A DNA stretch of 64,000 nt from an uncultured Bacilli bacterium (GTDB lineage Bacteria > Bacillota_I > Bacilli_A > RFN20 > CAG-826): the NCBI GenBank assembly GCA_905236715.1, contig CAJOMQ010000005.1, positions 1 through 64,000 of the forward strand. The letters run 5' to 3'. Each line of letters opens with the position of its first letter. Positions within the stretch are counted from its first letter, which is position 1. The translations under genes and the position numbers were made by a program. Shown here in pieces: positions 29,812-40,604 of this stretch. Under the pieces are notes generated by a model, which was given only the letters and a program-made list of their open reading frames with translations, was not told the DNA's origin and made no database searches.

Positions 29812-29904
29812 ATAACGAATATAGTATAGCAAAAAATAACTTACTCATTAAGTAAATGAAAATGTGTTATCATATTAAAGGTTAATCTTTAAGGATGGAT
29901 TATT

Positions 29905-30852
29905 ATGAAAAAAAGATGGATATTTATTCCCTTAGCTGGCCTTTTTATTCTCGGCCTCTTATTGGGTAGTTTCTTTGATTTACAAATTAACACTGCCTTA
30001 TATGACCGCACTAATGGCTTTGGCTTATTTATGGCGGCATTTGGGGAAACACCAGTCTACGCTTTTATGAGCACCATTGGCTTTGGTTTTGTCTTTTTAT
30101 GCAAAGATTATAAGAAGTGGTGGCAAAGACTAATTCTCATCGTCTTAGGTATTGCAGCATTAGGAATTACCACTTATTTCCAAGGTAAACATATCTTTAA
30201 CATCAATGCTTATTACACTGAAAAAAATTCCATTCAATTACTCGGATATGCTATTGGTTTATTAATTGGTTTATTGGGTGCCGGTGCGGGATATTTCTTA
30301 TTTAAATACGCCACAGTGAATACTAAACAATTACTCTATATTCTTGTTTTCTTAACTGTAGTTATTGGTGTTTCTATCGGCATTAATCAATTGGCTAAAA
30401 CGTTTATGTCACGTCCTCGTTATCGCTTTATTGCTAATAATGATCTTATCGCTAGTGGTTTTAAAAACTGGTGGGATATGTCCGGAAAAGCCATCAAAGA
30501 AGCGTGGGTTGACAAAGGAACTGATGCTGTGACTGGCTTAACCGTCACCAAAGAAGAATTCAAATCTTTCCCTTCTGGTCATATGTCTAATACGATGTCT
30601 TTGGTGGCCATTATGGCGATGTTACCAGTCATCAATGATAGAATTAAAGTCAGACAAGAAATCATGCTTTGCATCGGATTAGCGTGGAATTTAGTTCTCG
30701 CTTTCTCTCGTATGCTCGTTGGTGCGCATTATTTAAGCGATGTCTCTATGGGTGCGTTATTAACCGTTGTGGTTTTCTATGTCATTAATGAAATATTCTT
30801 ACATGTATATGGGAAAATAAGCCTTTCAGAGCCACCTCTAGAAGAACAATAA
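29905..30852 (+). CDS. PAP2-family phosphatase
   Basis: KTFMSRPRYR, FPSGHMSNTMSL, SRMLVGAHYLSDVSMGAL. Confidence 0.9.
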   Translation: MKKRWIFIPLAGLFILGLLLGSFFDLQINTALYDRTNGFGLFMAAFGETPVYAFMSTIGFGFVFLCKDYKKWWQRLILIVLGIAALGITTYFQGKHIFNINAYYTEKNSIQLLGYAIGLLIGLLGAGAGYFLFKYATVNTKQLLYILVFLTVVIGVSIGINQLAKTFMSRPRYRFIANNDLIASGFKNWWDMSGKAIKEAWVDKGTDAVTGLTVTKEEFKSFPSGHMSNTMSLVAIMAMLPVINDRIKVRQEIMLCIGLAWNLVLAFSRMLVGAHYLSDVSMGALLTVVVFYVINEIFLHVYGKISLSEPPLEEQ

Positions 30853-30861
30853 GCATAAAAT

Positions 30862-30884
30862 AAGGGAGTATCAACTCCCTTTTA
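30862..30884. terminator. Bidirectional terminator AAGGGAGT-ATCA-ACTCCCTT
   Basis: Hairpin between convergent genes. Confidence 0.7.
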
Positions 30885-32099
30885 CTTTAAGATTGCTCTA
30901 TGGAAAACTTTCTTTCCTTTTTTGATTTTGATACCTTCTTTTAATTGAGATGAAGATATCACCATATTGGGATCGTCAACCTTTTCCCCGTTGATGGATA
31001 AGCCACCCTGTTCAATTAATCTTCTTCCTTCTCCGCGCGAAGTAGTGAGCCCACATTTAACTAAGATGTTCAATAATTGGTCACCTTCTTGAGGGAAATC
31101 AGTAAATTCGGTCGTGGGCATATTATCATCGTCGCCTTCTCCGGAAAATAAAGCTTTCGCCGCTTTTTGGGCTTTATCCGCTTCTTCTTGTCCATGGACT
31201 GATTTAGTCAATTCATAGGCCAAGATTTCTTTCTTTTCATTGATACGGCTATCATCCCATTTTTCCATTTGACGGATTTCTTCCATCGGGATAAAGGTCA
31301 ATAATTTAATGCATTTCATGACATCAGCGTCATCGACATTGCGCCAATATTGATAGAAATCAAATGGCGAAGTTTTATTGGGGTCTAGCCAGACCGCGCC
31401 ACCAACGGTTTTACCCATCTTTTGGCCTTCGGAATTAGTTAATAATGTGATGGTTAAAGCGTAAGCATCTTTACCCGCTTTTTTACGAATTAATTCGGTA
31501 CCCGCGAGCATATTGCTCCATTGGTCATCGCCCCCAAATTGCATATTGCAGCCATATTTTTCATGTAATACATAAAAATCATAAGCTTGCATAATCATGT
31601 AATTGAATTCAAGGAATGATAATCCTCTTTCCATTCTCTGCTCATAACATTTAGCGGCGAGCATTTTATTAACGGAGAAATGAGGACCTAATTCTCTTAA
31701 GACATCCATATATTTGAGATCTCTAATCCAATCAGCGTTATTGATGATGAGAGCTTTATCGGGACCAAATTCGATAAATCTTTCCATTTGTTTTTTAAAA
31801 CAAGCACAGTTGTGGTCAATATCTTCCACGGTCAACATTTTGCGCATATCGCTTTTTCCGGAGGGATCACCAATCATGCCGGTGCCTCCACCTAATAAAG
31901 CAATGGGCTTATTTCCCGCTTCTTGGAGCCTTTTCATGAGCACAAGTGTCATAAAGTGTCCAACGTGTAAAGAATCCGCTGTGGGGTCAAAACCGATATA
32001 AAAAGTGGCTTTTCCATTATTGACCAAGTCGCGAACCTCTTTTTCATCAGTCACTTGGGCGATTAAGCCTCTTTCTTGTAGTTCTTCATAAATACCCAT
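30882..32099 (-). CDS. tyrS: Tyrosyl-tRNA synthetase
   Basis: FYIGFDPTADSLHVGHF, GDDQWSNMLAG, KMGKTVGGAVWLD; C-terminal S4-like domain. Confidence 0.97.
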   Translation of the reverse strand: MGIYEELQERGLIAQVTDEKEVRDLVNNGKATFYIGFDPTADSLHVGHFMTLVLMKRLQEAGNKPIALLGGGTGMIGDPSGKSDMRKMLTVEDIDHNCACFKKQMERFIEFGPDKALIINNADWIRDLKYMDVLRELGPHFSVNKMLAAKCYEQRMERGLSFLEFNYMIMQAYDFYVLHEKYGCNMQFGGDDQWSNMLAGTELIRKKAGKDAYALTITLLTNSEGQKMGKTVGGAVWLDPNKTSPFDFYQYWRNVDDADVMKCIKLLTFIPMEEIRQMEKWDDSRINEKKEILAYELTKSVHGQEEADKAQKAAKALFSGEGDDDNMPTTEFTDFPQEGDQLLNILVKCGLTTSRGEGRRLIEQGGLSINGEKVDDPNMVISSSQLKEGIKIKKGKKVFHRAILK

Positions 32100-32112
32100 G
32101 TTTTTGCCTCCT

Positions 32113-32375
32113 AAAATAAAATCCTCTACTCAAAAACGGAGCAGAGGACGATATAATCGTGGTACCACCTCTATTTGGATAATCTTCGCAAATTATCCCT
32201 TTGTGTGTGCTTGACACTTCTCTATGACGGGAGAACCCGACTTACCTTACTATGATTTCAGGCAGCAGCTCAGGAATGTATTCGCCTTTATTGAGTTTCA
32301 GTTCTTTCACCAACCGAACCTGTCTCTATAAACCGCTTAAAGGTTACTTGTTTCCGTCTTCGCTTTGGTTATAGA
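32113..32375 (-). promoter_or_regulatory. T-box leader of tyrS
   Basis: Minus strand AGAGGTGGTACCACG T-box sequence, then CCTCTGCTCCGTTTTTGAGTAGAGG terminator; candidate TAC specifier in GCGAATACATTCC. Confidence 0.88.
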
Positions 32376-32384
32376 TTAATCAAA

Positions 32385-34006
32385 TTAATCCGCAATTTCA
32401 ATAGAGAGATAACCTTCACTAGTTAAATTTTCTCCATTGGCTTTTAAGCTTACCTTGGTTTCATCGATGCTATCATCGAATTCTTTAATTTTGTCGGTTA
32501 CTGGCTCTAAATCAAAATAGAAATAAGTCTTATCTTCAATTTTGGTAAATCCAACCACATCATCACTTTCGACGTTGCTATTTAAAATATCAAATAATTC
32601 CTCTACTAAAGCGTCGGTTTCCACTTCCCCAAATTGTGCGGATTCAACACAAAAATAGGTTTTTTGTGAACTAGCTTCCATTTCCGCGGCTTTTAAAGTT
32701 AAGACAAGATTAGTTTCAAATCCGTTCACATTTAAGCCAATCACAAAAACGAGTGAATCATCTAAGATATTGCAATAGAAATTATCAATGAGGAAGTAAG
32801 CATAATCTAATTGACCATTCTGATCTTCGTGATATACCACATCGCTATAACCGATGATGCCGCGGCTACGGAGATATTTATTAATGTCTTTTTCATTTAA
32901 TTTGCAGACTTTTTTACTGCCAATCGCGGCATAGCTAACTTGTGCTTTCGCGTTACCTAAAATCGTGCCAGCGTCTTCATTTAATTCATCCATATATGAT
33001 GTATACAAAGTGACATCAGGAATACCAATCTCTTCTAATAGAGCTTGATGATTCATGGAAAAATTATGTATGTAGGATTTCGTTTGTTCATCACAATATT
33101 CATAACCATTAAAGAGATATTGGAAAACAGTGTTAAGTTTATCTTCTGGTAAATATGGAACTAATTTATCTAATTTACCACCGATTTCCGCTTTGATTTC
33201 ATCAACCCCTAATTGTATGGTGAAGATGGTTTATTAATAAATAAGTGATCATCATCGTTAGTTAATTTGTCGTTATTTTGCAATTTTTTCAAATCAACTT
33301 TCATGTCGATTAAATTATTCGTGGAGGTATCAAAGGTAATGAGATTTTCATTTTCCAAAATGGTGAAAACGTCTTTGACAAATTCATTTTGGTCACTGCC
33401 TTTTTTCAAAGAATCAAACATTACTTCTTTGGATAATCTAATTTGCCAATTTTTCAAATCGAGAACAAAGAGGTCAAAATCTTTTTCATCGTTTAATTTC
33501 ACACCAAACCAACCCAAAACTTTGACCGCGGTTTCTCTATTTAAAGAGAGGTTACCAAGTTTAAATTTATTAATGCCCATGACGAAATCATCATCTGTGG
33601 TTTCAATCGTGGATTCCACACTTAGTCTAGTTTTAAATTTCCAAGCACTTATTTCAATATAGGCCGTGACTTTATTACCTTTGGTTAAAATATAAATATT
33701 TTCTACTGGTCCATCGATATTAGTAAATTCTTTGGTCACAGTAGCAATCACTCCGTTAGCGTCTTTCTTAGTGATAGCGACATCTAAGACGCCATCATCA
33801 TCGATATTATTAAGGCCACGTAAGAAGGCTTTACTACCAACTTCTTGGGCAGTGGTTTCTCCATAATCAGTGACGTTTCTTCTCCCATCATAAGCGAGAG
33901 CCACTAAAACAACAGGTGTCCCCACAATGACAACGAGCAAACCTAAAATAATCCACAAGGGAAGTAATTTACGGCCAATGCTTTTCTTTTTCTTTTCTTC
34001 TGCCAT
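32385..34006 (-). pseudogene. Single membrane-anchored gene split by a frameshift near 33205-33225
   Basis: 33057-33208 is open in the downstream frame (GVDEIKAEIGGKLDKLVPYLPEDKLNTVFQYLFNGYEYCDEQTKSYIHNFSMNHQ...), continuing the 34006 ORF; SD-less Met at 33056 is internal. Confidence 0.75.
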
Positions 34007-34119
34007 ACACACTTATTTTACAAAAAATGTTATGTAAATACCAATATTTATTGGTGATGAAAAAGTCGTGGAAAGCATTTTTTCTTGTCTAATCTCGTTT
34101 ACATAGTAAAATTAAAGCC

Positions 34120-35406
34120 ATGAAAACATTATTAAAAAACGCTCGTATCTTGACGATGGAAAATGAAAACCTTATCCAAGGTCATATAGTTGTTGAAAAT
34201 AATAAAATTATCTATATCGGTTCTGAAGAAAATAAATACGCTCCCTATGATATCGTTAGAGATGTCAAAGGCAATCTTTTGATGCCGGGCTTTAAAAACG
34301 CCCACGCTCATAGCGCCATGACTTTCTTACGTAGCAAGACCGATAATTTCAACTTGCAAGATTGGCTTTTTAAAGTGGTCATTCCTCGTGAACAATTATT
34401 GACCGAAGACTATGTTTGCGCTTTAGCAAAAGTAGCGTTTTTAGAATATCTCACCAGTGGCATCACCGCTTGCTTTGATCAATATTATTTCCCATTAGGC
34501 ACCGGTAGAGCCGCGGAAGAAATTGGTATGCGTACCGTTTTATTAGGTACATATAACACTCTTTACGGGAAAGAAGATTTACGAAAACTTTATCATCGAT
34601 TCAATGATAAGGAAGATAGCATAGTCACTTATTGTTTTGGTATTCACGCTGAATATACTTGTTCTCCGGAAGAATTACAAACAATGTATGAACTTGTCAA
34701 AGAAGAAAATGCTCGCTTTTTCACCCATATTTGTGAAACCAAAAAAGAAGTCGACGAATGTTATGATCGTCATCAAAAATCCCCCGTGCAATTCTTTATT
34801 GATAAAGGCATTTATGATTTTGGTGGTGGTGGTTATCACTGTGTCTATTTTTCTCAAGAAGACGCTGCTTTATGGAAAAAATATAATCTCAGTGTAGTGA
34901 CTTGTCCTGGGAGCAACACCAAATTAGCGAGTGGTATCGCCCCTGTTTATGATTATTGGAAACAAGGCATTAATGTTGCTATCGGCACCGATGGTCCGGC
35001 TAGCAACAATTCTTTAGACATGTTTAAAGAAATGACATTAGTTTATGCTTCTAATAAAATTCAACAAAAAGATCCCACTGTTTTAGATGCTTTTTCCATC
35101 TTAAAAATGGCCACTGTTAATGGTGCTATTGCTATGAATTTAAAAGATTGTGATGTCTTAGCCGTCAACAAGAAAGCGGATATTATTGAAATTGATTTAT
35201 CAAGACCAAATATGCAACCAATTAACAATATTATTAATAATATTGTCTTTTCTGGTAGCAAAGATAATATTGCCATGACCATGATCAATGGCAAAATATT
35301 ATATGCTGACCGCCAATTTTATGTTGGTGAAGACGTGAATGAAATCTATCAAAAGTGTCAACAAGTGACCGACCGCATTGAAAGAGAATTTCAAGAAAAG
35401 AGATAA
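34120..35406 (+). CDS. Amidohydrolase (TRZ/ATZ, SAH/MTA deaminase-like)
   Basis: LLMPGFKNAHAHSAM, HICETKKEVDEC, IGTDGPASNNSLDMF. Confidence 0.88.
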   Translation: MKTLLKNARILTMENENLIQGHIVVENNKIIYIGSEENKYAPYDIVRDVKGNLLMPGFKNAHAHSAMTFLRSKTDNFNLQDWLFKVVIPREQLLTEDYVCALAKVAFLEYLTSGITACFDQYYFPLGTGRAAEEIGMRTVLLGTYNTLYGKEDLRKLYHRFNDKEDSIVTYCFGIHAEYTCSPEELQTMYELVKEENARFFTHICETKKEVDECYDRHQKSPVQFFIDKGIYDFGGGGYHCVYFSQEDAALWKKYNLSVVTCPGSNTKLASGIAPVYDYWKQGINVAIGTDGPASNNSLDMFKEMTLVYASNKIQQKDPTVLDAFSILKMATVNGAIAMNLKDCDVLAVNKKADIIEIDLSRPNMQPINNIINNIVFSGSKDNIAMTMINGKILYADRQFYVGEDVNEIYQKCQQVTDRIEREFQEKR

Positions 35407-35413
35407 CTGAAAT

Positions 35414-36442
35414 ATGAGCATGAAGAAAGGATATTGTATTAAATGTCGCAGCACTAATCCTAAGCGTCATATTTTCAATGTCAACTCTGATGCGGTCAAA
35501 TGCTATTGTCCCCGCTGTATGGCGGAATATAAACCAAAAGTCGCTATCAATAACTTCAACCGCTTTATTGAAAACATGCAAGTCAGCGCGGATATTTCTT
35601 TTAAAATTGCTCGTTTACCAGATATTTCTTATCAAAAATACGCTGATGTGTTGGAATATGAGTCTGATTATGTTCCCGCATTATTAGGCCGTATCTCTTC
35701 TTTAATTCTGGTTTCTACCTTACGTCATAGTCGCTTTTACGATGCAATGCAATTAATTACATTAGATAGTAATAAATTCCACGCTAATGGTTGCCATGAA
35801 CAATATGTGCACTTCTTGAAAAGCGCTAATCAAATGGCCAATGATTATAAAGACAGAATGTTTAAATCTTTGACATTCCGTTCTTATTTTTATGATGTTG
35901 ATTGCATTCGTTTATATGTATTAAGAATGGATGAAATCCATAAATTTAAAAAATTCCTCGCCGAAGAATTAGCAGAAATTGAAGAGGCCGAATCTTTTGA
36001 TTTGGTGAATAAAGAAGCGGAAGAAATCGATGATATGGTTCACCATGAATTCGTGACCGCTGACGGGCATAAACATAGTTTCATTACTTTTGAAATTGAT
36101 AATTACCCCCTTATTTCTACTTCGGATGAAATGGTCAAAACAGGTGTGGAAAAATATCGTCCTTCAACTTTAGACGAAAATGATCGTAAATTGCGGTATA
36201 TCAAGGATCAAATCTTCCGTAGTAATAAAGCCTTATCACGTATAGTTAATTTTGGTTTAGTGTTTGGCGTCGGCTTAGGTACCATAGGTACCATCCTCAT
36301 TATCATTGGTTTATTTTTCACTAATAATAAATTAGTGTTTTGGCCATTATTTATCACCGGTGCCGTTTTAATTTTTGTTTCTGTTATTTCCGTTATAGTA
36401 CAAGCTATATTAAGAGTAAAATTAAAGAAAAGCCGTTATTAA
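35414..36442 (+). CDS. Hypothetical zinc-ribbon protein with two C-terminal TM helices
   Basis: CIKCRSTNPKRH...CYCPRC and hydrophobic C-term. Confidence 0.65.
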   Translation: MSMKKGYCIKCRSTNPKRHIFNVNSDAVKCYCPRCMAEYKPKVAINNFNRFIENMQVSADISFKIARLPDISYQKYADVLEYESDYVPALLGRISSLILVSTLRHSRFYDAMQLITLDSNKFHANGCHEQYVHFLKSANQMANDYKDRMFKSLTFRSYFYDVDCIRLYVLRMDEIHKFKKFLAEELAEIEEAESFDLVNKEAEEIDDMVHHEFVTADGHKHSFITFEIDNYPLISTSDEMVKTGVEKYRPSTLDENDRKLRYIKDQIFRSNKALSRIVNFGLVFGVGLGTIGTILIIIGLFFTNNKLVFWPLFITGAVLIFVSVISVIVQAILRVKLKKSRY

Positions 36443-36456
36443 CGGCTTATTTTTTT
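36430..36456. terminator. Bidirectional terminator AAGCCGTT...AACGGCTT
   Basis: Hairpin plus T tract overlapping both gene ends. Confidence 0.75.
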
Positions 36457-37038
36457 CTTCTCATAGAGATAATCAATTAATTTTTTTAATGCGGTTCCGC
36501 GATGTGAATATTGATTTTTTTCTTCTTCGCTCATCGTCGCATAGGTCTTACCAGTGGCTTGACATATAAATATCGGATCATAACCAAACCCACCTTCTCC
36601 AAATGGAGATTCCGCTATTTGGCCATCAACAATACTTTCAAATAAGATTGGCTCTTTTTCTTCATTTAATAAGACAATATCGCAGACAAAACGCGCACTT
36701 TTTTCTTCTTTAGTGGCAGCAAGAATCTTTTGCATCGCATTAGCATGTCCACCGCATTGCTCGGCAAACCTTGCGGAATGTAAACCAGGTAGATTATTCA
36801 TCGCTTTTACTTCTAATCCAGAATCATCAGCGATGACTGGCATATTGGTTAATTTAGCCACCGCTTGCGCCTTGATGAGAGCGTTACCATAATATGTATC
36901 CGCGTTTTCTTCCACATCTTCTGGTTTTAAATTTAAATCAGATAAAGAAAAAACAGTAATTCCATGGGGATTTAATATCTCTTTTACCTCATGTAATTTA
37001 TGTTGATTATTCGTAGCTAAAACTAATTTGTATCCCAT
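36439..37038 (-). CDS. rdgB: XTP/dITP pyrophosphatase (RdgB/HAM1)
   Basis: LVLATNNQHKLHEVKEIL, DDSGLEVKAMNNLPGLHSARFA, FGYDPIF; start at MGYKL. Confidence 0.93.
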   Translation of the reverse strand: MGYKLVLATNNQHKLHEVKEILNPHGITVFSLSDLNLKPEDVEENADTYYGNALIKAQAVAKLTNMPVIADDSGLEVKAMNNLPGLHSARFAEQCGGHANAMQKILAATKEEKSARFVCDIVLLNEEKEPILFESIVDGQIAESPFGEGGFGYDPIFICQATGKTYATMSEEEKNQYSHRGTALKKLIDYLYEKKKISR

Positions 37039-37104
37039 ATTCTTTTTAAGAATAGCACAAAAATATTTATAGATGTGATGATTTTCATTAAGCGTAAAAA
37101 GAAA

Positions 37105-37120
37105 ACAGGCAAGCCTGTTG
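37105..37120 (-). terminator. Hairpin AACAGGCTTGCCTGTT with T-rich tail after the tRNA
   Basis: Perfect inverted repeat followed on the minus strand by TTCTTTTT. Confidence 0.5.
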
Positions 37121-37131
37121 TTTTCGGTTGT

Positions 37132-37205
37132 TGGAGCAGGTGACGGGAATCGGACCCGCATAACTAGCTTGGAAGGCTAGTGTTCTACCACTGAACTACA
37201 CCTGC
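37132..37205 (-). tRNA. tRNA-Gly (anticodon TCC), CCA encoded
   Basis: GCAGGTG acceptor, CTAGC-CTTCCAA-GCTAG anticodon arm, GGGTCCGATTCCC T-arm, CACCTGC-T-CCA. Confidence 0.95.
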
Positions 37206-37251
37206 GTCAGCGGTAGTTATTATATAACGTTGCTGAAGAAATAATCAATTT

Positions 37252-37563
37252 TTATTTTCCGAGGAATTTGACTAGCATTGGCTTAGGCATAAATCCCAAG
37301 CGGGAATCGATAAGCTTTCCATCTTCAAATAGTAATAAAGTAGGAATAGATTGCACATTAAATTTCGCGGCAATTTCCGGAGCTTCATCGACATCCACTT
37401 TAATGACTTTGATATCACCAAATTCCCCATTTCTATCCATTTCTTCTAAAACAGGGGCTAACATTTGGCAAGGGCCACACCATTCGGCAAAAAAATCCAC
37501 AAAGACACGACCTTGTTTCAAGGCTTCGTCAAATTCTAATTCATCATTAATATGTAAGATCAT
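37252..37563 (-). CDS. trxA: Thioredoxin
   Basis: VDFFAEWCGPCQMLAPVLEE. Confidence 0.95.
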   Translation of the reverse strand: MILHINDELEFDEALKQGRVFVDFFAEWCGPCQMLAPVLEEMDRNGEFGDIKVIKVDVDEAPEIAAKFNVQSIPTLLLFEDGKLIDSRLGFMPKPMLVKFLGK

Positions 37564-37575
37564 GTTTTCTCCCTC

Positions 37576-38457
37576 CTAAGCGCACAAGAATGCAATCGCG
37601 ACAATAATTATAAGGTGAAGCGGGTAATAGAGATAACTACCATATTCAAACCACTTGGCATTATAACCGCGTTTGCCGTTATAAAGCAAAATAAATGCTC
37701 CCGAAAACATCGCCATATTTTGCACACCGACATCCCAAAATAGATAATCATAATCGATGAGCATGCCACACAAATATAAACCAGTAGTGACCACGATTAA
37801 GGCACCAATAGCAAAAACATTGGTGAGATTTCGATCGAGGAAACTACCTTCTAAATATTCTTTTTTCATCCCCGTTTTATTTTCGTGATAATCTAAGGCC
37901 CATTCCTTTAGAATGTAGGCAAAATAAAATCCGACAATTAATAAGAATGAATACCAACCATATTGTGTTCTTAAAAAGAAGGGGAACCAATAGACAATCG
38001 CTCCGCTTGCTTCATACGCCGTGACACAAAAACTTGTGACGGAAATAGCAAAAGGAATAATGGCTAAAGCTTTCAGATAATTTTCTTTTCTTTTCAATAA
38101 AAAGACCGCAGTAGCCCCTAATAACAAATCAAGAAAAATATTCCCTTCCGCCCATAACGAATATCCTTCAAATATAGGTAGATATTCCACTAAAACCATA
38201 GCGCCAGAAATAATCGTAGCCATAATGCCTAATCGTAAAGCGTATTTAGCAAAACTTTTGGTGTGCATGACACCTTCCACAATCATGAAGCAAAATAATG
38301 GAAGGGCTAATCGGCCAATATAACGGCAAGGTATGACAGCCCAAAAATTACTACCGATAAATTCTTGTAAGGCCCAACCAATATGGTCAATAGTCATTGT
38401 CACTAAGGCAATGATCTTTAACCAAAAGCTCGAAAGAATCGTAAATTTTTTATCCAT
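37576..38457 (-). CDS. TraX-family membrane protein
   Basis: LKIIALVTMTIDHIGWAL, RLALPLFCFMIVEG, C-term YYPLHLIIIVAIAF. Confidence 0.85.
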   Translation of the reverse strand: MDKKFTILSSFWLKIIALVTMTIDHIGWALQEFIGSNFWAVIPCRYIGRLALPLFCFMIVEGVMHTKSFAKYALRLGIMATIISGAMVLVEYLPIFEGYSLWAEGNIFLDLLLGATAVFLLKRKENYLKALAIIPFAISVTSFCVTAYEASGAIVYWFPFFLRTQYGWYSFLLIVGFYFAYILKEWALDYHENKTGMKKEYLEGSFLDRNLTNVFAIGALIVVTTGLYLCGMLIDYDYLFWDVGVQNMAMFSGAFILLYNGKRGYNAKWFEYGSYLYYPLHLIIIVAIAFLCA

Positions 38458-39304
38458 TTATCACTCCCGCAAGAAAGACCAACATGAAGGATAATAAATT
38501 ATTTGTCATATGAGCGGTTAAACTCGATGCTAAACCAAATTTATGATATAAGAAATTAAAGACAACACCGGCGGCAATATATAGAGGAATATTTAACAAT
38601 TCATTAATCAAAACCTCATTAAATACGGCAGCTTCGATATCTCCAGCTAGATAACTGATAATACAGCTCCAATCAAAATGAATAAACGCAAATGTTAATG
38701 CTGTTAATATATAACCGAGTACGATATGCACCCTTGATAATAAGGAAAATAAACCAACACGATAGGTTAATTCTTCCACAACTGGTCCAAAGATAACAAT
38801 GACAAAAAAGGCCATCACTGGTGAACTCAAAATATAGGAATTTACCGCTGTTTCATTGGCGTTGTCGGTGATGGGATGAACCGCCTGAATAAAAGCGTTA
38901 TACCCCATGTTAAAAACTAGCAAGGCACCTAATCCTGCTAAACCAAACACATATGGTTTCCATCTTTTGAAGGATTTGAATAGTCCCTTATAATGCATCC
39001 ACACTAAAGCGGCCAAAGAACAAAAAATGACCAAATATGACAAGAAATTAATAGTTAATGCAGCGTTATCAATGTCGCCATTTGCCGCCATAAAAATGAC
39101 GGAGAATACAGTTGCGGCGATATTTAATCCAAGGAGACCGACAATAAAAATAATTAATTGCTTAACCCAAGGAATCCAGGTCATCTGATTAGAGAAAGTT
39201 TTTGGTCCCTCTTTGCGTAAGTCGCTCCCACATACGGGACAAGTGGCTTCCGCTACGTCAATTTCACTGTCACAATGTGCACAAGTTTTTTTACCGAATA
39301 ACAT
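38450..39304 (-). CDS. CPBP-family intramembrane protease with N-terminal zinc ribbon
   Basis: CAHCDSEIDVAEATCPVCGSDL; EELTYRVGLFS; FAFIHFDW. Confidence 0.85.
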   Translation of the reverse strand: MLFGKKTCAHCDSEIDVAEATCPVCGSDLRKEGPKTFSNQMTWIPWVKQLIIFIVGLLGLNIAATVFSVIFMAANGDIDNAALTINFLSYLVIFCSLAALVWMHYKGLFKSFKRWKPYVFGLAGLGALLVFNMGYNAFIQAVHPITDNANETAVNSYILSSPVMAFFVIVIFGPVVEELTYRVGLFSLLSRVHIVLGYILTALTFAFIHFDWSCIISYLAGDIEAAVFNEVLINELLNIPLYIAAGVVFNFLYHKFGLASSLTAHMTNNLLSFMLVFLAGVING

Positions 39305-39388
39305 TTTTGTTTCAATCCTTTAATGAACAATATACACTAATTATGAAATGAAATATAGCATTTACTATGTGAATGCTCATCGTGATTT

Positions 39389-39766
39389 ATGAAAACAGTT
39401 ACGCAAATTTATCAAAGTAATATGGAAGTCATGAAATCCAAATTCATTTCTTTCTTAATACCTCTTTCCCAGCCCGATGATTTCAAATTAGTTTTGAAAA
39501 ATCTCCAAAAAGAGCATTCAAAAGCCAAACATATTGTCTACGCTTATAAAGTAGGTAACAAAAGCAAATCTTGTGATGATCAAGAACCGAAAGGCACCGC
39601 TGGTCGGCCCTTAATGGAATTATTGCTCAAAAAAGAACTAGATAATGTGGCTCTTGTGGTTGTGCGCTATTTTGGCGGCACCAAATTAGGAGCGGGAAGA
39701 TTATTGAGAACTTATGTACAAGCTGGTGTTGATGTTATCAATGCCGCTGAGATAGTAGAAAGGTGA
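39389..39766 (+). CDS. YigZ/IMPACT N-terminal domain protein
   Basis: KSKFISFLIPL...KHIVYAYKVG...EPKGTAGRPLMELL...VVVRYFGGTKLGAGRLLRTY. Confidence 0.9.
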   Translation: MKTVTQIYQSNMEVMKSKFISFLIPLSQPDDFKLVLKNLQKEHSKAKHIVYAYKVGNKSKSCDDQEPKGTAGRPLMELLLKKELDNVALVVVRYFGGTKLGAGRLLRTYVQAGVDVINAAEIVER

Positions 39767-39773
39767 AATATTT

Positions 39774-40604
39774 ATGCCTGATTGTAATGGACAATGCAGT
39801 GGCTGTGCTTCTGCGGATTCTTGTGAAAGTAAAAAAATACAAAAAGCCCAATTAAATGATAAAAGCCATATCAAACGTATCGTCGCGGTTTTATCGGGAA
39901 AAGGCGGAGTTGGTAAATCTTTTGTTACCTCTATGCTTGCCGTTTCTTTAAATCGCCAAGGTTTTAAAGTCGGTATCCTCGATGCTGATATTACCGGTCC
40001 GAGTATCCCAAAAGCCTTTGGCATCCATGATAAAGCCTATGGCGAAGATGATTTAATTTATCCCCTTATTTCTCGTGGTGGGATTAAAATCATGTCCGCT
40101 AATTGTCTACTAGAAGATGAAAGTGATCCCATTGTCTGGCGTGGTGTTTTGTTAGGCAATCTCATCAAACAATTCTATGAAGACGTCCTATGGGAAGATT
40201 TAGATTATCTATTAATCGATATGCCACCAGGAACGGGCGATGTGGCTCTCAGTGTCTTCCAATTATTGCCTGTAGATGATTTAGTGATTGTTTCTTCGCC
40301 ACAAGATTTAGTGAAACTCATTGTGACCAAAGCCATTAAAATGGCTAACATGATGAGCATCAATGTCTTAGGTGTTATTGAAAATATGTCTTATCTATCT
40401 TGTCCAGATTGCGGCAAGAAAATTGAAGTTTTTGGCCCTTCTAAAGTGGAAGAATTCGCTGACGAATTACATTTCCAAGTCTTGGCCAAATTGCCTTTAA
40501 ATCCCAAAAATACCGCTTTAATGGATAAAGGAGAAATCGAAAAAGTTTCTCTACCAGAAATTAATAATGCTGTCGAAGCCATTTTAAAAAGGAGTGATGA
40601 TTAA
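39774..40604 (+). CDS. Mrp/NBP35-family Fe-S carrier ATPase
   Basis: VLSGKGGVGKSFVTSML, LIDMPPGTGD, Cys-rich N-term. Confidence 0.93.
   Translation: MPDCNGQCSGCASADSCESKKIQKAQLNDKSHIKRIVAVLSGKGGVGKSFVTSMLAVSLNRQGFKVGILDADITGPSIPKAFGIHDKAYGEDDLIYPLISRGGIKIMSANCLLEDESDPIVWRGVLLGNLIKQFYEDVLWEDLDYLLIDMPPGTGDVALSVFQLLPVDDLVIVSSPQDLVKLIVTKAIKMANMMSINVLGVIENMSYLSCPDCGKKIEVFGPSKVEEFADELHFQVLAKLPLNPKNTALMDKGEIEKVSLPEINNAVEAILKRSDD

Noticed and set aside
37039-37161. N-terminal extension MRVRFPSPAPTTENN... of the RdgB ORF
   Set aside because: It is translation of the tRNA-Gly 3' end and terminator; true start is MGYKLVLATNN at 37038
39389-39766. Short YigZ as a frameshifted gene
   Set aside because: The N-terminal domain is complete and is followed immediately by mrp; single-domain forms are plausible, so not called a pseudogene
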